A stretch of DNA of 64,000 nucleotides, from contig NC_045139.1 of assembly GCF_008831285.2 (NCBI RefSeq), forward strand, positions 34,135,706 to 34,199,705. Reading direction: 5' to 3'. The stretch is from Nymphaea colorata (Eukaryota > Streptophyta > Magnoliopsida > Nymphaeales > Nymphaeaceae). Below, in pieces: positions 23,490 to 36,022 of this stretch. A program made the translations under genes and the position numbers. Position 1 is the stretch's first letter. Each line of letters starts with the position of its first letter. The notes beneath the pieces were generated by a model. It saw only the letters and a program-made list of their open reading frames with translations. It did not search any database and was not told the origin of the DNA.

Positions 23490-26266
23490 AAATGGAATCC
23501 AACTTTAGTTCTTCCCTAAGATCCAAATGAATTTGATTTTTGCGCATTAATGTGAGCATCGAAGCATTCAGACTATTTTGATGCTAGGAACTGATTTGTT
23601 CTTGGTATCTTATTTGGGCTTTTCATGGAAAAAAAGGTTAGAGAGAGGATTTTGGTGTTTCATCTTTGGGAGAAGTAGATGAGCAACAATATTCACCCTT
23701 CATAATCCTTTCCAACTTATAGCAGGATCACAGGATGATTCTAAATGAAGAAGGTCTTTGGTCAATGTTGCATAAGTATATGGAGGCAGAGACTCTACGG
23801 ACAGCTTGCCAGTGGTCATACTAAATACCTTGAAATAGAAGCAACCCATATTATGGATTTGTCTCAAGAGCCTTGAGATGTTAAGGAAAAACCATACTGG
23901 TGTGTGCATTCGAGGGCCTAGCCAAACCAAAGCTTTGAAGGGGGGTCTTTTCGGGTTTAACCCTTTTATTAGGGTAAAATCACACTTAAAATTTGTTTGA
24001 TTTTGTGTAGTGATTCTATTAGGGTTTCAATGAGTTTATGAAGTTGATCTTGAAGAAGTTGAGAATGAAAAACTCTGCAAACACAAAAAAAAAAAAAAAA
24101 AAATCATGCACAAATGCATGTCAAGTGTCAACCATGCAACAATTTCGGCAAAGAGAACCACACCTACTTATGATTTGAGATACTAGCTGGACAAGAAATC
24201 CAACTTCTTGAAGCTATAGGTATAGAGTTGTAAACTCCTCAAACAGGGTGCGATTGGAAGATCCCCAAAAGATTACTTAAGAAATGACATGTAATGAAAA
24301 GACAATTTATCATAGAGGAAATAATGAGTTAAAATAAATATAGTTGAGGAACTTCTTGAGTTGGGATAAGTTGAAAGGCTTGGGAAGTATTGTGATTATA
24401 AGGTTTATAGAACTAGAATAAACTAGCTGCTTCATGGTGATCAACAACAAACCCAAGTCTTCTAATGATTTCATTTAGATATGAAAAGCTGAGGAGGTCA
24501 AACAAACAGATATTGAGGTGGGAAGTAGGATTTTTCCCTCCCAACTATTTGAGACTACCATTACTTACAGACAACCTTAGAGAACATGTGCTCACCATGC
24601 TAGAGGGGAAGGTTTCTAGAAGGGTGGCCTTGTAGACAACCAAATTAATTCATCTCCTGCATAGAGAAGGTTGTGTTGTATAAAATATGTGCTAAGTAAC
24701 ATCAGCAAATTCCAAGCAGATGTCATCAAGCTTGCAAAATGAATCAAAATTTCTCTAGGGTTCTTCATGTGATCATACAATTACATTACTTGAACAATAG
24801 GGGGAGTTGGTATTAGACCTGTAGATGACACCAATAGAGCCAGTTTGGCTTGGTTGGCTATCAATATGAAAACCTACAGATGTGGGCACTCATAAGAAGT
24901 ATTTGATCTTGTCATTGTTTCACAGAAAACATATGAGAGAGCCTTGAGAGTGAAATGACCTTAGCTGGGGTTTGGTAGTTATTAAGAGCCTTTCATGAGA
25001 CAAGAAGACCATATGTGGGTGAGAAGGTTGCTTTGGAAAAGTAGTTGCACTACAAATAATATATAAAATATTAGGTTATAGCATGACCAATATGTGTGAG
25101 CTATATCAAGTAGTTAAAGTGTCGCTTACCTGCATCCTTTTCTATTGTGAAGTTGCTAAGAAATCTTGAAGTTATGGTTCAGCTGGTTTGATAGGATAAT
25201 TAAGTAGGAGGAAGCTATGGAAAAAGTTGCTTATGAAATGGCGGAGTTCTCATCTTAAATGAGGTTGGATGTCAAAAATATGGAAGCCAACCTTCCACTG
25301 TGACTTTGGAAACTATAAAGTGTGAATGAATTTGTCAATGAAAGATGCAATTGACTTCAAAAGTTAGGAGCAATTCTATTGGTCCTTTTTGATGAACACA
25401 ATGCTCAAATTTGGACAAAGAACTTTTTTAATGTTTACTTAGGAGAAACCACCTTTGGCATACAACCCCTAAAGCCATACCCTTATACCTCAAAGATTCT
25501 GGCTGCTTTGCGGCCGAGGTAGACCTTTGATACATTCTTCAACTCGGGTGTAGCATTCGACACCATTTGCACCCTACAAGAGTAACATACTGGAGGATCA
25601 TGATATGATAATCCTAAATTAAGTCTGCTTCATTGAACTAGAGCTAGTAGAGTTCTTGACCGAAGAAGTTAATAGTTCTAAATTAATTTTGCTTCATTAT
25701 AGAGCTAGTTGAGTTCTTGCCCTTAGGGAAGACAGGTATATATATTTCTATTAGTTCGGATTCTTGAATGATTATCTAAGAACATGTAATCTGTGAAAAT
25801 TTGTCGGCACTAATTTTGCATCTGATGTTAATTAAGATGTTAAAAGAAACATAGGTTTCTTAAGTCACCTATCAAAAGTGTAAGCAACAGGATTAGCTGG
25901 GCAACCTATATAGAATCTGCAAAACTATTTGGTTTTCTGTTTTAGTATTTTGATGACAGGAAAATAGTGCAATGACATACATCTAATGTCTTTCTTGTAC
26001 CTTTATATAATTGGGCGTACTATTGTTAGACCAGGTCTGATTTTTTGTTTCCTTGTTTCTATAGAACCATTCTTTTCATTATTGAATAAAAAGCTCTTAT
26101 AAGAGGCTATGTCTACTGTAGGTTGGCATAATGTGTGTGTGAGAGAGATTCAATGCTATTTTTTGGTTTTAGAGAAGGAGAGATTATATGAAAATTGCAC
26201 ATCTACAAGGAAATTCCAAACACCCCAAGGAGGCAGGTATAACATGTGGAGAAACAACTCCATAAT
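23490..26266. other. intergenic DNA, no gene seen
   Basis: No reading frame with recognisable protein features was found on either strand. At 25613-25723 a roughly 48-bp sequence (starting CTAAATTAA, containing GCTTCATT, AGAGCTAGT and GAGTTCTTG) occurs twice with a period of about 65 bp. The stretch could contain a very old transposon, but I saw no reverse-transcriptase or transposase motif. Confidence 0.5.
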
Positions 26267-26465
26267 TAGGGGTGGGTATCCAGCCGAGCCCACCCGATTT
26301 GAAGTCGGGCCCATGTCCGAACAAATCCGCCTGGGCCAGCCCAAGCCCAACCCGGTTCATTTTTCATTAAACAAAATTCATCATCTAGTATTAGTTCACA
26401 TCTTTTTCTCCTCGTTTTTCTTTGAACCGTCCATTACGATAGATTTGAAGGCTCTCATGAGTGAG

Positions 26466-26501
<36 letters not shown>
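26267..26501. repeat. GC-rich transposon-end fragment and (AT)n tract
   Basis: TAGGGGTGGGTATCCAGCC begins a stretch of CCCGAxx/GGGCCC words that resembles the left end of hAT-like miniature elements. The matching right end is not found nearby, so the element is truncated or badly decayed. An uninterrupted AT microsatellite follows at 26469-26501. Confidence 0.5.
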
Positions 26502-26503
<2 letters not shown>

Positions 26504-27476
26504 TGCTCAAGTTTCATTTAGTTCTTGCTGCGCTTCACATTCTATGTTCTGAACCACAAAAATTGCAAACTAATGTTAAACTTTTTCGAAGTCCGACTTA
26601 CCGAATTGGTTTTTAAAATAAGAACTTTACAATAGCATGCTCAACTTTTGAACGGTAACAAAAGCCCTTCTACGTTTGAATTTTGATGCATTTAATCATC
26701 TGAACTTCATAGAAAGCAAGCGGCTAAATGAAAGAATTACCTCTAAAAGTTAGCTGTACTTTCACAAAATTTTCTCCTCATCGATGAAAACATCTATGCA
26801 TTAAGTGCTTTCACATCAAACAAATCATACTAGACAAGATATTACCACGTGAAGACAACTGTGAAGTGGTTTTCATTCTTGTACAGATGTACAGGTTTAA
26901 GTTTGGAGGCATTGGGAAATTATAAGAAGAAAATTTTCTAATTATTGTGACAAAGAACAAGAAGTACTTACCAACTCCTCTCCAAGTACATGCCTATGTC
27001 TCACAGAGGTAACAGAGTTGATATACTCAAAACTACCAACACAAACTCTGGATCCACTTCTTCTTCGGATTCGATAAAGAAAATGATCCGGGTAGCAATT
27101 GAAATCAGATCCACCATTCAGTTTTGTGACCAAATCTGAATCAGAGATCCAGTTAACTACATGTTGCAAGCTGGATCTTATGCTTAGCGAATCCAGATCC
27201 AGTACTTTTAGAAGTTCAGGTCAGCGTTTGAGTTCGGGTCTGAAACTGAGTAAGGGACATCATAATAGGCCGGGGATCAGGGAAGGGTGACGTACAGCAC
27301 CATCAGTATATACTTCCTTGTCTTTTCATAATATTTTTGATACAAGGATGATGCTTATTGATGAGTGTGTGGCTTTAGTGGTGTTTCACGTTTGTATCTT
27401 TCACTCACCCATCGAGAGACAGAAATCAGAGTTTCAGTATTCTACCATTTGGCATTATCTTAGTAGCTGTCTTTTC

Positions 27477-27973
27477 TAGGGGTGAACAACGAGCTCAAAC
27501 TCGACTCATTAAAGCTTGGCTCGTGAACGAGTTCAAGCCGAGTCATTACTCAATGAGTCGAGTTTATGAGTCGACTTATTGAAATAATCAAGTTGAATTC
27601 GAGCTCAACACGTAACTGTCGAGTTGAGCTCGAGCCTTAATCAAGTCGATATATTCAAATGAGTTTATGAGTTTGTCGAGCCCTAATCGAGTTGAGCTCA
27701 AGCTCAACACGTAACGATGAATATCAATTCTATTCAAATGAGTTTGTCGAACCTTAATCAAATCAAGCTCGAGCTCAACACGTAACGATGAATATCAATT
27801 CTATTCAAACGAGTTTGTCAAACCTTAATCGAGTCGAGCTCAAGTTCCACATGTAACTGCCGAGTTGAGCTTGAGCTATTTCCATCAAGCTATTCTCAAA
27901 CTCAAGGTTTCATTTGTCGAGTCAAACTCGAGCTGAATGAACTTGGGCTCAACTCGACTCGTGTTCACCCCTC
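27477..27973. mobile_element. 497-bp inverted-repeat element rich in CTCGAG/GAGTCG words
   Basis: The ends are TAGGGGTGAACAACGAG and, on the opposite strand, GAGGGGTGAACACGAG, giving inverted termini of about 16 bp with one gap. The interior is made of degenerate GAGCTCGAG/CTCAACACGTAA words and includes an internal 71-bp direct repeat (CTCAACACGTAACGATGAAT at 27703 and 27774). No target-site duplication is evident. It probably belongs to the hAT-like miniature elements. Confidence 0.68.
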
Positions 27974-28198
27974 CCATGTTCCCTGTCCCCTGCATCAGTC
28001 ATTGATCTCCCTCTCCACCTTCTGCCAATTGCTTCCAACTCAATCCTCACAAACAGAGAGCGCCCATCAGGAGCAGAAGCAATCTCATCAAGTTTGATTA
28101 TTTGACTATATTTTGAGCAATATAATCTTATAGATATGTTCTTAAGAATGATTTGACAGGAAACAATGTTAAGCTAATCATTTTCTATGCTTGAATGT

Positions 28199-28327
28199 AA
28201 AATCAATATTTTTTTCATAAAAATAACTTGAATTTAATAATGCTTTATATTAAGGTTGTGTTCATGAACATGCTAGGATGTTCGTATTTTGCTTAAGATA
28301 TTCTTTTTTAACGAAAATTAATTAAGG
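28199..28327. repeat. dispersed repeat, copy 1
   Basis: The segment with AATCAATATTTTTTTC, AAAAATAACTTG, TCATGAACATGCTAGGATGT and ATTTTGCTTA matches, with many substitutions, the segment at 61301-61427 in the same orientation. The type of repeat is not recognised. Confidence 0.6.
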
Positions 28328-31300
28328 GTTTTGGATTTTGTCATTGGCCTACCTACTGATCTACGATACTTGTTTTTTTCCTCTCTCACTCTTTTGATAT
28401 AAAAACCAAATTGTATTGTATTTTCAAGGGATACTCTGAGAAAACAAATCAGTTCTCTTATAGAAATCCCTTGTCTTTTTTAAAAGGTATTTCTATCTCT
28501 TAAAAATACAACTTAATTTCTATTGTTTTTCAATTCAATTTCCATCACCAAACACATGATTTGTGTGCATCACCCGAAAGAACACATCAAGGACTCTAGG
28601 CCAAGTGCCCTTGACCTGATGGTATGCAATCGACATGCGCTTAACGACGATGCACATTTGGTGCATGAAGTGCATCCAGAAAACAGACGGGATTCTAGGA
28701 TTACTCTCATTTTGCAATCGAGGTATATGCCGGGAAAATAGAAGATGATCCTTATCTCCAGGCATTTAGAAAATGTCGGGAAAAGTGCATCCAACCCCCC
28801 TCCCAAAATCCGGCGCCACCTCTACTCTCCAACGAAGGCTGCGGACTACCTCCACTAGCAACCCTCACCTCTTTTTCCTTCCCCTTTTTTTTAAAAAAAA
28901 GAAAAAAAAATTCCGAGTGTATTGTTAAATAGAATAGTTTTTTCCTGGCATTCTTGCTTTTGACACAGCCACACAGGTTACTTTATCTTCGGTTGCAAGA
29001 TTTTTAATTTTTATCACCGCGTGCCACACGGTACGTCTAAGTAGTCGGCTATAAGAAGAGTAATAGTCCTTTTAGTTGTCTTTCTTATTTAACCTTTGAT
29101 TGTCTATGTTTTCACCTGATTGAATTCATGCGATTTTCTATTATATAGTATGTTCGGTAATCTTTGAGGAACTGCATATGAGCTATGAACAATGATAAAT
29201 ATGAGTTAACTATGCTCTTTTATATTGTTATTCTATATTTGTTATTGTATTTGTTATTGTACTTATTGTTTTCATTTGTGTTATTATTTTATAGATAATA
29301 TATATGCTTTACAATTTTCATGTGAAACTTATGCTTCGCTTCATAGGCTCAGCGCTTCGCTTCACCTCATCGCATTCAACAGCATAATTCACATCCAATC
29401 TTGTTTACAAGGGTTTGGTAGCTACCTATTTTCTTATATATATATATATATATATATACCAACGTTTTCATAATCGGCCTTGGTTTAATCAAATTGGTGG
29501 CAAACTGGTTCAGTTCATTGATATGTCATATTTAAGCTACTCTTTAGTATTTAAAAGTTTTACATTCTTAATTAATATTATATATATATATATATATAAG
29601 ATAATTAAATTTTTTAATATTTTATTGCCGATTCGCAGCCAATTAATTCATCAAGATCGCTGAATCTGCGAATTCACCGAAACTTTGCCAGTTCGATCGA
29701 AGAACCGATTTCTACGAGACTCAGTTTAACGTTCTGCCAACCATCTTGTAACGGCTATGAGGGTCCCTGTGGTGCTCGTGGATGCAGTCATTATCACCTG
29801 TTCTCTTTCATAGCTCTGTTTATTTCTTAATTACTTCCTAACTTTAACCTTTCTCAAGATATCTTCATACCTACACTTAAAATCTACACTACAGCAAATT
29901 ATAGCAGTAGCGACGGCACCTGATCCGTTGCTATTGCGATCCACTAGTTGGATACATTCCAATCTATTTATTTGCACATATGGAGCTCTGGAAGAAGTAC
30001 TGCTCTCGTTCGAAAGGTTTCCCTTGCATGCATCTTTATTTGGTAGCTTTGTTTGTATTGCCTATAAATTCCCCGAGCAAGTTGGCGCAATGGGCGGGGT
30101 GTGGTTTGGTAGATGGTCGGTCTCTGTTTCAAATTGTCGAAGTACATACCAATTTATTGTGTTGCAAAAGGAAGACACTGATGTGTAAGTTGAAACATAG
30201 TGTCAGTGCATTGCGTGAGACACCAAAAGCAGGTCTATACCCTAAGCGGATAGGAGGAGGATGAGGGTTTCTGCCCTCTTGTTGGGCAATAAGATGAAAT
30301 ACTCCTTCGACTCACTCGACTATAAATTCAATGACTACTGATCTTAAGGTCTGTTAAGAAGCTCAATCGATCCCAAAGATATATATGCTCAGCTTCTAAG
30401 GTAATATGTACTCGTCGATACTGAGATGTACACAAACATATTCATCTTTGAAACATTTACCCCTTCCAATGTTTTCTGGTGATCATCGATGGCCTCCTAT
30501 TGTAGAGACGACATACGTTCGACACGCTTTGTCCGGCCCAATCAAACACACCCACAACGTAGTCTGCCGACGGGAATCCGATCCACTTGCAACCCTATCC
30601 TCAACTGCCAAGAAAATGAAGTTGACTGCCTTTCACTTGAAAACAAGAATGTACCCAAGAGGATCTATGTGAGATCCCACAACCATGATAGGTGTCTCTG
30701 CCCTTAAATCAAAGTGGGGTCCAAGCCCACTACATGTCAGTGTTCACAAGCTTGCACCCACAATTAATTTCATGGACCAACTTCTCAGCCCAAAGTTGGT
30801 GGCTTTCAATACAGTTGCTAAGACCATGGGTCTTCCATTCAAACAAAAAAACAAAGATGTTGCAGCCTTGAAATTTAATGCTGGGCACTTCACAATTACT
30901 TCCACATTTAAGCTTGTAGACCAACCACCTTGTGGGTGCATAACTCAAGGCCTAGGCCTCTCTCCCTGTGGACCACCCAACATGCCTCTTGAATGTCTCA
31001 TAATGCAAGACTCACAGGCATGGATGTCTGATCCTTTGGGTTGGATTTAGTGATTTATTTGGGAGTTATGGAGGGCAGTGAATGGAGAGAATATGAGGCC
31101 CATGCCATAAGGTCTCCAGGCAATGATGTTTGACAACTGCTGAAATGTATTCATGTCTGCCCTACCCCTTTTGTTTTCAGGGCATTATGATCTGTAAGAC
31201 ATTCAACTCACTTAGGACTGTTTGGATTGTTATGTTAAGAAACCATAATAGTTTCCTTCCTTTCGATTGAGCCGAAGGAAATCCACTGGATGAGTGAGGA

Positions 31301-32655
31301 TCAAAGCGTCCCCTCCCCTTCCTTTTTCCCTGTCCCTGGGGTCCAACGCTGCATTGGTGCTTGGGTTAAAGCCCGCGCTACTGCACTATGTCACATGGGT
31401 GCAAGGTGCAGGTGTGGGATGCGTTATATAAGTAATTTTATTTGTCTATATTTTAAAACTTTTTTTTATCAAGGTTACGTTGAATCGATATGTTAATGAA
31501 AAATCGACCAAAACATTTTTCAAAACTGTCAAAACTCATTTGATGTTGTATCAAGCCGCACCAGCACCTGCACCTGCACTGATGTGGGTGCGGGTGCGTT
31601 GGCACACCCGTGTGACTTGGGTGCGCTGCACCTTATTGGGATCCGCCACCTACCAACAACTGACCTGGCTACACCGGTTGGGGCCATAATACTGTCTCAT
31701 TTGATGTTATAGATCTTTCAGATGTTAAGAAAGTGATGCAGTGGAAGAGAGGACTTCTCCTTTGACCCATTATCAATGCCTAACTAATCTAAAGAGAATT
31801 GAAAATAATGCAAAAACGGAACGGAGAAGGGAAAAGGGAAAAGACATACGAGTACCCGTTAAGGTGTCTTTTTTCTTTTTCATTCAACTGAAGACTGCTT
31901 ATAATAAAACTTAAGCACATTTATATAACCTAAAAACCTGCTAAGAGTTTCAATATTCTGGCTAGACAGGTGGGTTCGTTTGGCCTTCACCAACGGATAA
32001 AATACTAATTTTTTGTAGTGACATGTGGGTTTGGCTTAAAACATCCAAGTCTTGAAAGAAGTTCAGTGTCCACAAAATGCCCATAATTTGTGTTCTTTGC
32101 TTTGAGGCCAATGCAGTTGATCAATACGCATTCCTAATATACAAAGTGAGTGAAACCACTCGGTCTTGGATTGCATAACAAGTTGAACAAATTAAAATTC
32201 AGAGCAGACATGCCCACCAGGTTGGCAATTATCTGGCATACCAAAGAAACTCGATATCAAAACTGCTTTGAACATAATCAAGAATAGCTTGTCCCGAGGC
32301 ATACAATTTGGTTTATATTATATATCTCAGACCCTTTAAATACGATATTGAAAGTGTTTTTTTTTTTTTTTTAAATCTAATCGATCTTAAGGATATATTA
32401 AGTTGATCATTTGTTGGGTTTTAATAGTTTTTATAATAAGAAAAATGAACGGCTCTCATAGCATCAACATTTTGATAAAATCAACTTGATTCAACATGTT
32501 TACGAAAATAGTTTTTATACATATATTAGGATGTTATATCTTATTTACAATAATTTCCTAGAAAAAATTAAAGCGTCTGGTTTTTGTCCCTTACCTAAGT
32601 ATCAGGTTTTTCCCAATTTCTCTATCTATCTCTCTCTCTCTCTCTCTCTCTCTAT

Positions 32656-32726
32656 CAACAACCTTGATTAGGTGAAAAATTTTGTTTGAAATGTTTGACA
32701 TGTCATTGGCTCATGGGAGGTGTATG

Positions 32727-32765
<39 letters not shown>

Positions 32766-32830
32766 CAACAACCTTGATTAGGTGAAAATTTTTGTTTGAA
32801 ATGTTTAACATGTCATTGGCGCATGGGAGG
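32656..32830. repeat. 65-bp direct duplication flanking a TA/CA microsatellite
   Basis: The sequence CAACAACCTTGATTAGGTGA through GCATGGGAGG or CTCATGGGAGG occurs at 32656-32720 and 32766-32830 with only a few differences. Between the copies are TGTATG, (TA)13 and (CA)n. A (CT)n tract ends just before the first copy. Confidence 0.9.
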
Positions 32831-33260
32831 TACACAAGAAATGACTATTGAAATCCACGGCATGTGGCTGTAGACTGCACTTTGAATAATAGAACTTTTT
32901 TTTTCCACATGTTTTTTCCCTTAAAAGCATGTCTGTCTTGTCCACAAGTTGAGAAATCATCGAATTGAATAAGAATCAAAATATTGAGGGGAAAACCTAA
33001 CACTAGACTTGATAATTTTTTTATAGTTTATTAGATAGAAAAGACCACAAGGTTTGGTTATTAACAACAAATGTTTCAACATGACTCATTCAACAACTCC
33101 AAATGGCTGGCAGTAAAGGCAGTTCTGCAGCAGGTCTTAAGTCATCTAAAATATTCAAAAAAAAAGAAAAAAAGCAGGTAAAACACCCATTATGAAGGAC
33201 ATGATTATTGAAAAGGTAAAGAAAATCACCTCTTTATGAAGATTAAAATTCTCGTAACAC

Positions 33261-33449
33261 CAGTGGCAGAGCCAGAATATTTTAGCTATGGGGCACTCTT
33301 ATAGAAATTCTCATTTCTTAAGGGACACAACATATATAAATAAGTAAACAAGTATAAGAAATATATGTAAAAATATGTAAAAATAAATACAAATTTTGTT
33401 GCTGGCATGGGCAGTTGCCCACACCAGCTTATATGTAGCTCCGCTTCTG
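33261..33449. mobile_element. 189-bp hAT-like miniature element
   Basis: The ends are CAGTGGCAGAGCCA and, on the opposite strand, CAGAAGCGGAGCTA. This is the widespread plant CAGTGGCGGAGCCA type of hAT miniature element. Flanking 8-mers CGTAACAC (33253-33260) and CCTAACAC (33450-33457) form a target-site duplication with one mismatch. The interior is AT-rich and contains GTTGCCCACACCAGC, which recurs at about 40072-40087. Confidence 0.82.
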
Positions 33450-33457
33450 CCTAACAC

Positions 33458-35849
33458 GGTGATGTGGTGGCTACATCGATAAAGCTGGTCTCAGGCTGGC
33501 CTCAAGCCCTTGCGGATGTCCTATGTCAAATAATGAGCCCAAGCCCGGCCCATCACGGGCCGAGTTCCCAACTACCCATTGGGCACCAGGCCCACTGCCA
33601 CCCTTAAGCATAATCAACAATTAATAAGCTAATAAATGCCGAGTATGGTCTCCTCATACTAGGTCTCTCATCCTGAGTATGGTCTCCTCATACTAGAAAT
33701 GACAAAAACAGAAGAAGGTAATGAATATGGTCATAACTTTTGCAGCAAGGGTTGTTGTCGGCCGGCTTCAAGGGCCGTTCATCATGTCTATGAAGGAGGC
33801 AAATGCCGAAAATTTTCCGTCCAGTCACGGCACCTTAGGGGCCCAGTCACCACTCCTGGCTCCATGTGGCCTTGCGGCCCAAACCCTTTCGCATCGTGGG
33901 TGGGTCCGGTGGAGTCGGCGCGGACCCAGTACACAATGACAGCCTCCTTGCCAGGGCAGAAGTTACTCCTTCCTTGCAAGACAGCTCCAAGGAAATTACA
34001 CCACTGTTCACGAGATGGTTTTGCCATAAAATTGTCCTTGCTCAATGTGGTGATTATTTATATCTAGTTAATAGAGTGCACCACACTTGAGTGAAAGGAT
34101 AGAAGCACTAACTTCCGAGACATTGTAAGAATGCCTCCTCATGGATCATGTTTGTTCATAAATGGCTGACTCATTTAAAGAGCTTCTGAAGCAGACCCAG
34201 ATCATGGGCTCCTTGTGCCTTTGGTCTAGAGTTTGGATTCAGGTCGAACCCAGACTATGACGAACCCAAGTCGCTCAGGTTCGGATTTGAGCTAGTTTGA
34301 GCGCTGATCCGCCTTTGTGCCTTGTTTATTTATTTGTTGATTCCTTGGTAACTTTTACTTATCTATATATGAGTGTTCCTTTCAAATTTAAATTGGGAAG
34401 CGGATGGATATCAACTAACAGGAAGATTATCCATTTCTATGCATATCCGGTTTAAGGTGATTGACTGTATCTGTTTTGACCATAAATGCAGTCACTGAAT
34501 CGGGATATGCGGCTTAATTAAACTCGAATAATGATCTTAAGTTAATCCAGCTAAAGTGTTTCTTAATATATAGTAATAAGCTGGAGATGGTAGGTGTTGC
34601 ATTCTCAAATAAACATGTACTCAGATTAGTTGGTGGGCGTACCTGACCTGTACATTGTAATAAAGTATACATGTTATTAACTTGCTAACAACTCCTTGCC
34701 AAGCATATTTGACCTCTTGAAATGGACTGCACGTAAACGCTGATCATCACCTAAACAAACTAATTTATATAATAATGCAACTCGCTCGACAATTTTGTGA
34801 ATTTCAGATATTATGGTCTCTTTCTGATTAAGATGCAAACAGGTTTGATACTTCACATGGGTTGCAAACAATGGCAAGTGTGATACCGAGTTGAGAGGTA
34901 TACCATAAATCAACATAGACCCCGAAGCAAGCCATATCCTTGAGAGAAAGGATTGGTTTTGGGGGTTTTGCACCAAAGGCAGTTGCTCTTAAGTAAACAT
35001 TACAAAATGGGGGTTGGTTTTAGGTCCAACATGATAGTCCATATCTGAATTAACTTAATGACATGCAACAATTTGTAATTCTTTCTAAGCAAGATCTGGA
35101 TATAGATTAGAAAGGAAAATTATTTTGAAAAAAATGTGTTCTCTACGCCCCCCTTGTCCATACGATGGTTTAAATTTTTTTGGTTTCTTAGCCTCTAAAA
35201 GAATCAATATTTTTAATATCATTTCGAAAAGGCAAAATATGTCAAGGCCTCATATATTTTTAATATGAATCGTTGTTGGATCAAATTATAACGAATCCTT
35301 GAGAAGAAATTTGTTTAGAAACATAAGGGAGAAATAAGAATAATAAGATTTTCATACATGTATTTTCCGGAAAAGAATGGGTAAGTACACTAATTTCTAT
35401 TAGTTTAGCTCCACATTCTTTGCACTCATATTCAAACAACTTAGAATATTATATTAATATACATATACTTATAATATATAATTATAATAGATATATTTAT
35501 AACAAAGAGAAGTATCAATTAAATACACTAAGGCCACCGATTCTATGACAATTCTCAACTTACCCTCTATTTTTGTGCTTTTAGTAGACCTATTATTTCT
35601 GGCAATTGCAATGTTCATGTTATCTACAGCACAAGCTAGCTGAGTGTGGTCCTTTTAAGCCATGAGATTTTCTATAATAGGGGATTTGATCTATAGAGCC
35701 CTTAGTTGTGATCCAACCTAACCTCTTGATCTACTGGTTATTTTCTTTAAATAGTTTTCTCTATTTGGTTTACCCTTACAATAAGGGCCTCATCTTTGCT
35801 TCAAGGAATATAGCATAACTGTTCGGTTTAGGGGTATGTAAATGGTAAA
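33458..35849. other. intergenic DNA, no supported gene
   Basis: The stretch starts with GGCC-rich repeat fragments (33496-33605), resembling ends of the 23161 element type. An open but unrecognised GC-richer segment lies at 33700-34070, and AT-rich sequence follows. I find no domain or splice structure. Confidence 0.5.
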
Positions 35850-36022
35850 GAGGGGTAGAGCCAAGGGGCGCGCATGGGCTTTGGCCCCACCTCAATTTTT
35901 TTAAAATTTTTTTTTTAAATTTTATTTGTCTTATATAAAAATTTTGAAAAATGATATATTTCGGTCCATGTCAAAATTTAGAAACTTTACCTCTTCATGA
36001 AAAATTTCTGACTTCGCCCCTA
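35850..36022. mobile_element. miniature hAT-like element, same family as 38166
   Basis: The left end GAGGGGTAGAGCCAAG and the right end, read on the opposite strand, TAGGGGCGAAGTCAG are inverted-repeat-like. The internal sequences GGCCCCACCTCAATTTTTTT and ATATAAAAATTTTGAAAAAT match the element at 38166-38407 in opposite orientation. The flanks show no convincing target duplication. Confidence 0.62.

Larger units (their letters stand above)
27974..33252. other. intergenic DNA, no supported gene
   Basis: Several open stretches exist, for example around 29980-30264 and 30685-31050, but none shows a recognisable domain, splice pattern or codon bias and I do not call them genes. Two fragments at about 31330-31420 and 31555-31640 contain CACCCGTGTGAC-type words, also found near 12130 and 16966, so a dispersed repeat is scattered here. 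TA microsatellites lie near 29436 and 29580. Confidence 0.5.

Noticed and set aside
24000-25700. Possible decayed retrotransposon
   Set aside because: No reverse-transcriptase, integrase or terminal-repeat signature was found by eye; composition alone is not enough.
29980-30264. Open frame of about 94 codons
   Set aside because: No domain recognised and it overlaps another open frame in a different register.
30685-31050. 121-codon open frame on the plus strand in intergenic DNA
   Set aside because: No recognisable domain or splice context, overlapping frames on the other strand are equally open, and it contains no family motif. Probably a chance frame or decayed repeat.
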